A stretch of 64,000 nt of DNA, from assembly GCF_011765465.1 (NCBI RefSeq), contig NZ_CP050265.1, positions 1,922,001 to 1,986,000 of the forward strand, written 5' to 3'. Position 1 is the stretch's first letter, and each line of letters starts with the position of its first letter. Positions 55,340-64,000 of this stretch are shown here, piece by piece. This DNA is from Erythrobacter sp. (GTDB lineage: Bacteria > Pseudomonadota > Alphaproteobacteria > Sphingomonadales > Sphingomonadaceae). The notes below the pieces were generated by a model. It ran no database searches. It had not been told where the DNA came from and saw only the letters and a program-made list of their open reading frames with translations. Position numbers and translations under genes: made by a program.

Positions 55340-58300
55340 TCAGAAGCGAACGAGAAGCTGGCCGAAGAACTCGCGCCCGTTGAGGTCGTAGGGCGTACCC
55401 AGCGGGGTGTTCGAGATCTGCAGCACGCCGGCACGCGGGGAGACCTGCGGCGGAGGCGTGTCGAAGATGTTGCGGACGCCCAGGATGACACGAATGTCAT
55501 CGCTGTCCCAGCGCAGCGAGGCGGTGTGCTCGAAATATTCCGGAGCCGTACCGACCGGGCGGCAGAAGGTGCCGTCGCCCTGCACGTTGCCGTTGGGGCC
55601 GTCGCCGCCGATACAGGTCGGCGAGAACACGCCGGTGAAGTTCTGGTCGCTGTTCGGCGAGATGTTGTTGAACACGTCGCCGAAGGGACGCTCGACTTCC
55701 TGGCCGTTGAGGTTGGTCACCGTGTTGAAGGACTGGTTCACCGAGTCGACGTAACGGATCTGATAGGTGAACAGGAAGTCGTCCCAGCGCACCTGGCCCG
55801 TCACGCGGCCCGTCCAGTCGGGGAACACGAAGCCCGAGATCTCCTTCAGGTCGTTCTCGATGATGTCGCCGGTTTCCGTGGTCAGGAAGTTCGTACGCTC
55901 GATCAGCTTGTTCGCCACGAGGTTCAGCGTGAGGTCGAATTCCTCGCCGCCGATCATCAGCGGGTAGCCGAAGGTCGTGTTGATATCGAGACCGCGCACG
56001 GTTTCCTGGTCACGGTTGAGGAAGCCGGCCCGGACCCCGCTGATCAGCTGGCGATCGCCGCTGTCGATGTCGATACGGTCGCAGAACTCCGAACGCTGCT
56101 CTTCCTGGCGCAGGAAGCAGTCGTTGATGATGAACTGGCCGCTCGGCTCGATGATCGCGTCCTTGATCTTGATGTCAAAGTAATTGAAATTGAACGCGAA
56201 TTCGAAACCGCTCGCCCAGCTTTCCTCGAACGCGAAACCGGTCGTGATCGAACGCGAGGTTTCCGGATCGATGTCGAGCGAACCACCCTGGGTGATCTCG
56301 CCGCTGACCTGCTGGATCGTGTTCAGGCCCTCGGCGTCGATCCCGACGCGGGTCGGGTCGCGGCCTTCGCGGATGCAGTTCTGCAGCACGAAGTCCTGGC
56401 GCTGGTCGAGCGTGGCATCATAGGCCCCGTTGACGAACGCTGCGTCGGGAACCGCGCACGGGTCGAACAGGCCGGTGAAGCCCGATTGGCCGCGCAGGAA
56501 GTTCTCGCGCAGGTTCGGCGCACGGAACGAGGTGCCGTAGCTGAACTTGAACAGCAGCGACGGGATCGGACGCCACCCGGCCTTGATCGCGTAGGTGCCG
56601 TTGGTGCCGTAGAATTCCTCGTCGGTGAGACGGCCCGAAATGTTGACGGTCAGTTCCTCGACGAGGGGCTTACCGGCAGCAAGCGGGATGTCCATTTCGC
56701 CGAAGAGCTCGCGGATCCACTTGGAACCCGAGGCGCCGCCGTCGGCGAAGAAGCCGAACAGCAGGCCGTTCGAGGCGACGAGGTCGGGGTTCGATTCGAT
56801 CGAATCCTCGCGCCATTCGCCGCCGAGCACCACGCCGACCGGGCCGGCGGGCAGTTCGAACAGGTCGCCGGTGACATAGGCCTGCAGCATGACCTGTTCG
56901 TAGGTCGTGTCGAAGTCGCGGCTGTCGAACACGTAGTCGCGCTCGGCCTGGCTGGCGAAGTCGCCCACGGCGCCGGTCAGGACGCTCGGCGCGAACAGGT
57001 TGACCGGAACACAGCCGGTCGCATTGAGGTCCGGCGCGGCGAGGTCGGGGTTGGCGAGACCGCCGCCGTTGCACTCACCGATCCACTGCGGATCGCCGAA
57101 GAACCCGAACACGTCGATATTCTGGTTGTAATCGTCCGCGATGCCGTCGCCGTCATCGTCGACGATGCCGTCGCCGTCATAGTCGGCCGTCGGGTCGAGA
57201 CCCAGCGCGAGCGCGAGACGGTCTTCGCGGATGCCGAGGCGCGAGGAACGGCCCTCGGAGCGCGAATAGGTCCCCGACACGTCGAAGGTCCAGGTCGACC
57301 CGATGAAGGGCAGGTCGCCGCGCACGCCGAGCACGCCGCGATACTGTTCCTGCAGCACGTCGAAATTGTTGCGGTCGCCGCGGATCGAGGCGATCGGAAC
57401 GACCGGCGTGGGGATGAAGTCGAAGCCCAGCGGCGCCGCGCGCCCGGCGTTCGCCTGGCCCGGGAGCAGCTGCTGGAAGGCGTTGTCGACCGCGCGGCAC
57501 GCCACGCCGGTCGGCTGGTTCGGGTTACACGGGTTGAACTGGTTGAAGTCGGGCACCGACGGGAAGATCTGCGGGTTGCCCGCCCCCGTGTTGGTGATGT
57601 CCGCGCGGGTGTACTGCGCCTCGAAGTAAGGCGTGATGTTCGCTTCGCCCGGGAAGGTGTATTCACCATAGGAGAAGACGTTGATCAGCTCCTGCTGCGA
57701 GATGAAGGTCCGCGCCAGCTCGGCCTCGGCCGCGTTGGTGTTGACGTTCTGGAAGTCGACGTCGCGGATGCCGTCGCCGTTGACGTCCTGGTCGACCCCG
57801 AAGAAGTCGGTCGATTCGCCGAAATTGAACGTCCGGCCCGTGATCGGATCGACCGGGAAGTTGGCGATGTTGCCGTTGGCCGGGAAATAGACCGAACCGA
57901 AGCGGGTGAAGGGTGCGAAGATACGGCCCGAAATACCCGCGACGGTGCACTCGCTTTCCGAAACCGTCACGCCCGGCGTGCGGTCGCGCACCACGGCGTT
58001 GTCGGCGAGGCCGAGACGGAAGATCTGGCCCGCTTCGCTCTGTTCGAGGTTGGTTTCGCAGCCGCGCAGGAAGTCGCGGTCGCGCAGCTTCACCTCGTCG
58101 CGGAACTGGTATTCGGCGCCGATGCCGAACACCGCGCGGTCGGTGTTGAAGCCCCAGGCCGCGCTGACCGAGTAGTCCTCGCCCGCGCCCTGCGGATTGA
58201 TGTCGCCGTTGGCCTGCAGTTCGAGGCCATCGAAGTCCTTACGCAGGACCACGTTGACCACGCCCGCGACCGCGTCCGAACCATAGACCGACGACGCACC

Positions 58301-58909
58301 GTCGGTGAGAAGGTCGTAGCGGTCGACCAGCGTCGCCGGGATGAGGTTGATCGAGGGCTGCGTCGGCGCGCCCTCCACGCCCGCAGGCGCAAGGCGGCGG
58401 CCGTTGACCAGAACGAGCGTCCGGCCCGCGCCGACACCGCGCAGGTTGATCGTCTGCGAACCCGGGCCGTTGTCGAGCACGAAGCCCTGGAAGGTCGCGT
58501 CGATCTGCGTGCCGGTGGCCGCTTCGCTGCGCTGCAGGATCTGCGCCGGGTCGAACGCGCCGACCGCCTGCTGGTTCTCGGTCGAAAGCACCTGCAGCGG
58601 CGAGATCGACGAATAGGTGTCGCGCACGATGCGCGAACCGGTCACGGTGATGCCCCGGCCCTGGCCGGTTTCGCCGCTCGCGCCGGTGGCGATTTCGACG
58701 TCTTCGCCCTGGCCGGTGGTCGTGCCGGTCGGGCCTTCCTGGATTTCGACGCAGTCACCTTCGGCGTTGATGACGCCGGGGACGTTGCCGACGAGGCAGT
58801 CTTCACCCGGCTCGCCGTCCTGCGCGAAGGCGGGCATGGCGGTGGTGAAGGCAATGGCGGATGCGGAGAAGGCGAGCGCCTTCAGCGTGGTGCGGTGAAA
58901 CGTGTTCAT
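55340..58909 (-). CDS. TonB-dependent outer-membrane receptor with calcium-loop-like insert
   Basis: 1189-residue receptor. A signal peptide (MNTFHRTTLKALAFSASAIAF) is followed by a Cys-containing acidic N-terminal segment (EDCLVGNVPG, GDCVEIQ) and the plug: ITVTGSRIVRDTYS, INLRGVGAGRTLVLVNGRR and TDGASSVYGSDAVAGVVNV. A barrel ends FFGQLLVRF. A loop holds two adjacent DGDGI.DD units (57126-57192) and a related DVNGDGIRDVD. The ATG at 58909 follows GGAGTG; a GTG at 58915 is in frame two codons earlier. Several extra Cys residues in loops suggest extracellular disulfides. Substrate unknown. Confidence 0.93.
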   Translation of the reverse strand: MNTFHRTTLKALAFSASAIAFTTAMPAFAQDGEPGEDCLVGNVPGVINAEGDCVEIQEGPTGTTTGQGEDVEIATGASGETGQGRGITVTGSRIVRDTYSSISPLQVLSTENQQAVGAFDPAQILQRSEAATGTQIDATFQGFVLDNGPGSQTINLRGVGAGRTLVLVNGRRLAPAGVEGAPTQPSINLIPATLVDRYDLLTDGASSVYGSDAVAGVVNVVLRKDFDGLELQANGDINPQGAGEDYSVSAAWGFNTDRAVFGIGAEYQFRDEVKLRDRDFLRGCETNLEQSEAGQIFRLGLADNAVVRDRTPGVTVSESECTVAGISGRIFAPFTRFGSVYFPANGNIANFPVDPITGRTFNFGESTDFFGVDQDVNGDGIRDVDFQNVNTNAAEAELARTFISQQELINVFSYGEYTFPGEANITPYFEAQYTRADITNTGAGNPQIFPSVPDFNQFNPCNPNQPTGVACRAVDNAFQQLLPGQANAGRAAPLGFDFIPTPVVPIASIRGDRNNFDVLQEQYRGVLGVRGDLPFIGSTWTFDVSGTYSRSEGRSSRLGIREDRLALALGLDPTADYDGDGIVDDDGDGIADDYNQNIDVFGFFGDPQWIGECNGGGLANPDLAAPDLNATGCVPVNLFAPSVLTGAVGDFASQAERDYVFDSRDFDTTYEQVMLQAYVTGDLFELPAGPVGVVLGGEWREDSIESNPDLVASNGLLFGFFADGGASGSKWIRELFGEMDIPLAAGKPLVEELTVNISGRLTDEEFYGTNGTYAIKAGWRPIPSLLFKFSYGTSFRAPNLRENFLRGQSGFTGLFDPCAVPDAAFVNGAYDATLDQRQDFVLQNCIREGRDPTRVGIDAEGLNTIQQVSGEITQGGSLDIDPETSRSITTGFAFEESWASGFEFAFNFNYFDIKIKDAIIEPSGQFIINDCFLRQEEQRSEFCDRIDIDSGDRQLISGVRAGFLNRDQETVRGLDINTTFGYPLMIGGEEFDLTLNLVANKLIERTNFLTTETGDIIENDLKEISGFVFPDWTGRVTGQVRWDDFLFTYQIRYVDSVNQSFNTVTNLNGQEVERPFGDVFNNISPNSDQNFTGVFSPTCIGGDGPNGNVQGDGTFCRPVGTAPEYFEHTASLRWDSDDIRVILGVRNIFDTPPPQVSPRAGVLQISNTPLGTPYDLNGREFFGQLLVRF

Positions 58910-59308
58910 GATCACTCCAGTTGCGACAACCGGAGCCCCTCGCCCACCAAGCCAGCCCTGCGCGCCGCCCCGTCCTTCAAAAGGATCGTCCCCGAACAGC
59001 GCGCAGCAGCGGTCCCCGTTGACAGACGAACAGCCCCTGCGGTGGGGGATTTGTGCAATAGCGAAACATTGTTGTCATCATGGCACGCAGCCGCCGGAGC
59101 ACTTTTCGCCCCTGTGTTGCGTTAATCCCACATTCACGGAAACACCCCGGCAATGATCGTGCCCGCGCGCTTTCCGATCGCTTCGCCAAACGCCTCGCGC
59201 GCGAAACAATCCGCTATTCTCATCGAAATGTCATGTTTGCCGAAGGGCCCTGCGCGGGCTTTCGCGGGCGGGAATCGCTCCCGCCCGCGCCCGTTTCGCG
59301 CGTCTGCC
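58910..59308. other. Gene-free region between clpB and the TonB receptor
   Basis: About 400 bases with no convincing gene. The part near 59040-59250 is less GC-rich than its surroundings and should hold the receptor promoter. A stem-loop at 59263-59289 (CGCGGGCGGGA / TCCCGCCCGCG, 5-base loop) lies 20 bases after the clpB stop on the minus strand but lacks a T-tract. Confidence 0.5.
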
Positions 59309-61888
<2,580 letters not shown>

Positions 61889-61924
61889 GAAAGACCCCTC
61901 ATCGGATAATGGCTTACCCTTCCC

Positions 61925-61952
61925 AAATAGTGTTGCATCTTTGCAACACAAG
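61925..61952 (-). promoter_or_regulatory. RpoH-like heat-shock promoter of clpB with internal dyad
   Basis: On the minus strand, CTTGTG (from 61952) is followed after 16 bases by CTATTT (61930-61925), close to alphaproteobacterial sigma-32 promoters. Between these elements lies the perfect inverted repeat GTGTTGCA-TCTT-TGCAACAC (61930-61949). Not a CIRCE element. Confidence 0.6.
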
Positions 61953-62126
61953 TGTCCCGACACCCGATTTTCGCATCCCGCCGATCCCGGTTGCGGCGAT
62001 GCGAAGGTGTGTTACCCGCCTAGGTGGGTTCGGCCCCGCCGCTCGGCAAGTCCCCCGGACTTGACCGGACGCGCACCGATCCGCATTGACGCGGGTCAAG
62101 GGATTGCAAGCTTCGGGAAACGCACA
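61953..62126. promoter_or_regulatory. Divergent control region, clpB / penicillin acylase
   Basis: Contains a 16-bp near-perfect palindrome ACCCGCCT-AGGTGGGT (62014-62029, one mismatched pair), a GTGTC-CC-GACAC dyad (61952-61963) and TTGAC-GCGG-GTCAA (62086-62099), 27 bases before the acylase ATG. No clear -35/-10 pair could be fixed for the acylase. Confidence 0.4.
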
Positions 62127-64000
62127 ATGAAATGGCTCAAAAGAGGCGGGCTCGCGCTCGCCGTCATCCTCGTCCTCGCCTTCACGGTGCTGGCGACCTG
62201 GGAGCCGTTCTTCGCCCGCGAGACGACCCCACCGCCCGCGCGCACCTACACCGCCGAGATCATCCGCGACGAATACGGCGTGCCGCATATCTACGGAAAG
62301 ACCGATGCCGACGTCGCCTTCGGCGTGGCGATCGCCCACGCGGAGGACGATTTTTCCACCTTGCAGGATGTCGTCGCCATGTCGAAGGGCCGCTACGGCG
62401 CGATTGCAGGCGAGGAAGGCGCGCAGTTCGACTACATCTACCACCTGCTCGACGCGCGCGGGACGGCCGAGCGGCACTACCCCGACCTGCCCGAGGACAC
62501 CCGCGCCCTGTTCGAAGCCTATGCCAGCGGGCTCAACCAGTATGCCGCCGAGCACGCGGACGAGCTGAAGCTCGGCAACCTCTTCCCGGTCAACGGCGAG
62601 GACGTCGCGGCGGGCTTCGCGCTGCGCCAGCCCTTCTTCTTCGGCCTTTCGGGCGTGATCGAACCGTTGGTGACAGGCGAGCCGCTGCGCCGCGAATTCG
62701 GCCCGGACATCCCCGGTTATCCGCGCGAGCTCTCCCCTCCGAGGCCGCAGGCCGAGGCACCCTCGCAAGAAGCGCCCGAAGAGACGGCGCATCGCCCCCG
62801 CACCGCCTTTCCGCTCGGCGAGGAAGCGGGGCTGCTCGGCTCCAACGCCTTCGCGGTCGCGCCGGAAAAGTCGGGCGGGCCGACTTTCCTCATCTCCAAT
62901 TCGCACCAGCCCCTGCGCGGCGGGGTCGCGTGGTACGAATTCAGCGTCGAGAGCGAGGAAGGCTGGCATTTCACCGGGGCGAATTTCCCCGGCTCGCCTT
63001 TCCCCTTCTTGGGGCATAACGAGCACCTCGGCTGGACCAACACGGTCAATCGCCCGGACATGGTCGACGTCTACGAGCTGGAACTGAACGAGGACGCGAG
63101 CGCCTATCGCCTCGACGGGGAATGGCGCGAGCTCGAAACCGAATGGGTGACGCTGCCGGTGCGCATGGGCCCGGTGGTCCTGCCGATCCGCCGCGCGGTG
63201 TATCGCTCGGTCCACGGCCCGGTCATCATGCGCGAGGCCGAAGACGGGACGCAGGAAGCCTTCGCGATCCGGTACGGCGGGATCGACCGGCTCGACCAGC
63301 TCGACGCCTATTACCGGCTCAACAAGGCGACCAGCCTCGAGGAATGGCAGGAACAGCTCGCCCGCATGGCGATCCCTTCAACCAATTTCATCTACGCCGA
63401 CGAACGGGGCAACATCGCCTATGTCTACAACGCCGCGATCCCCGACCGGCCCGAGGACGTCGACGCGAACTGGCGCGGCGTGCTGCCGGGCGACCGTTCG
63501 GACCTCATCTGGGAGGGATCGGTCGGCTATGACGAAATCCCGAAACTGGTGAACCCGGACAGCGGCTGGATCTACAATTCCAACAACGAGCCCTTCACCG
63601 CCGCAGGCGCGGGCAGCGACCTCTCGCCGGAGGATTTCTCCCCCGTGCTCGGCATCGAGCGCAAGCAGACCAACCGCTCGCGCCGCGCCTATAAGCTCTT
63701 GTCCGAGGCCGAAGTGCTCGACCGCGAGACGCTGCGCGCGATCAAGTACGACCGCGGCTACGAACGCTCCGACTACATCGCGGTGCTGTGGGACGCGCTC
63801 GAGACGATGGAGGCCGAGGGCGAGCTGGCAGAAGCGCGCGACCTGCTGCTGAACTGGGATTTCGTCGCCGACAATGAAGGCCCCGCCGACGCGCTCGCGC
63901 TGCTGATGATCCGCGACTGGATGTCGGCGGAATACCAGAACAAGCCCGAATGGCCCGATGCGAAGGAAAAGCTCGCCCAGCACGTCGCCCACCTCAAGGA
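62127..64000 (+). CDS. Penicillin acylase family protein (N-terminal nucleophile hydrolase, 3' end outside window)
   Basis: Exported amidohydrolase precursor, first 624 codons. A signal or anchor helix (LALAVILVLAFTVLATW) is followed by the alpha chain with RDEYGVPHIYGKTDADV and AIAHAEDDF. The autocatalytic cut site is GLLGSNAFAV, making Ser239 the beta-chain nucleophile. The beta chain continues with NPDSGWIYNSNNEP and NFIYADERGNIAYVY. The GVPHI and GSN motifs fit both penicillin acylases and acyl-homoserine-lactone acylases; the substrate cannot be told. Divergent from clpB. The stop codon lies beyond base 64000. Confidence 0.92.
   Translation, partial: MKWLKRGGLALAVILVLAFTVLATWEPFFARETTPPPARTYTAEIIRDEYGVPHIYGKTDADVAFGVAIAHAEDDFSTLQDVVAMSKGRYGAIAGEEGAQFDYIYHLLDARGTAERHYPDLPEDTRALFEAYASGLNQYAAEHADELKLGNLFPVNGEDVAAGFALRQPFFFGLSGVIEPLVTGEPLRREFGPDIPGYPRELSPPRPQAEAPSQEAPEETAHRPRTAFPLGEEAGLLGSNAFAVAPEKSGGPTFLISNSHQPLRGGVAWYEFSVESEEGWHFTGANFPGSPFPFLGHNEHLGWTNTVNRPDMVDVYELELNEDASAYRLDGEWRELETEWVTLPVRMGPVVLPIRRAVYRSVHGPVIMREAEDGTQEAFAIRYGGIDRLDQLDAYYRLNKATSLEEWQEQLARMAIPSTNFIYADERGNIAYVYNAAIPDRPEDVDANWRGVLPGDRSDLIWEGSVGYDEIPKLVNPDSGWIYNSNNEPFTAAGAGSDLSPEDFSPVLGIERKQTNRSRRAYKLLSEAEVLDRETLRAIKYDRGYERSDYIAVLWDALETMEAEGELAEARDLLLNWDFVADNEGPADALALLMIRDWMSAEYQNKPEWPDAKEKLAQHVAHLK

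Noticed and set aside
55316-59125. A 1269-codon open frame antisense to the second TonB receptor
   Set aside because: Same GC-codon artefact; no start signal or recognisable domain.
61930-61949. CIRCE/HrcA operator upstream of clpB
   Set aside because: The arms are GTGTTGCA/TGCAACAC with a 4-base spacer, unlike TTAGCACTC-N9-GAGTGCTAA.

Overview
The window is GC-rich, densely coded alphaproteobacterial chromosome, most likely from an Erythrobacter/Porphyrobacter-like member of the Sphingomonadales. The basis for this is the argS-SPOR-nagZ-scpA-scpB-tatABC order, the ispH-thrB-rnhA cluster, large TonB-dependent receptors paired with an S9 peptidase, and two-residue (ATGA) gene overlaps. I see no rRNA, tRNA, CRISPR array, insertion sequence or prophage block. 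The placement comes from gene content and style only; no database search was possible.

Layout. 1-6 kb: the 5' end of map, a DUF3298-type lipoprotein, an M17 aminopeptidase, an SH3-only protein, argC, and the nitrogen-control pair glnB-glnA. 6-12.6 kb: a trypsin-like autotransporter, an alkyl sulfatase and a phage-type lysozyme. 12.6-17.6 kb: bpt, threonine deaminase, a beta-hydroxyacid dehydrogenase and an exported amidohydrolase. 18-26 kb: a small secreted protein, then a minus-strand housekeeping block (argS to tatC) for tRNA charging, wall recycling, chromosome condensation and Tat export. 26-31 kb: ispH-thrB-rnhA, a YegP-like protein, an FAD oxidoreductase and a lysophospholipase-like hydrolase. 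31.5-39.1 kb: a tad/Flp pilus operon cpaA-B-C-D-E-tadB-tadC that lacks the expected cpaF ATPase gene. 39-45.5 kb: a MarR regulator, enoyl-CoA hydratase, a secreted unknown, a microgene, a membrane protein, an SDR dehydrogenase and a thiolase. 45.6-49 kb: two 2OG-Fe(II) oxygenases and a methyltransferase, joined by ATGA overlaps. 49-59 kb: two TonB-dependent receptors around an S9 peptidase. 59-64 kb: clpB, and divergent from it a penicillin-acylase gene cut by the window end.

The most interesting signals are regulatory or organisational. (i) A 37-codon membrane microgene at 42180 has a near-consensus sigma-54 promoter with exact GG-N10-GC spacing, a perfect 17-bp palindrome about 75 bp further upstream, a good Shine-Dalgarno and a strong terminator. 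(ii) The two-oxygenase/methyltransferase operon looks like a dedicated modification module. (iii) The tad operon has a large GC hairpin where cpaF would be expected. (iv) A perfect dyad lies between the -35 and -10 of a RpoH-like clpB promoter. (v) One TonB receptor carries calcium-loop-like Asp/Gly repeats.

Start codons were chosen from Shine-Dalgarno quality, signal peptides and family length; several are GTG or TTG. Functions are by motif recognition.
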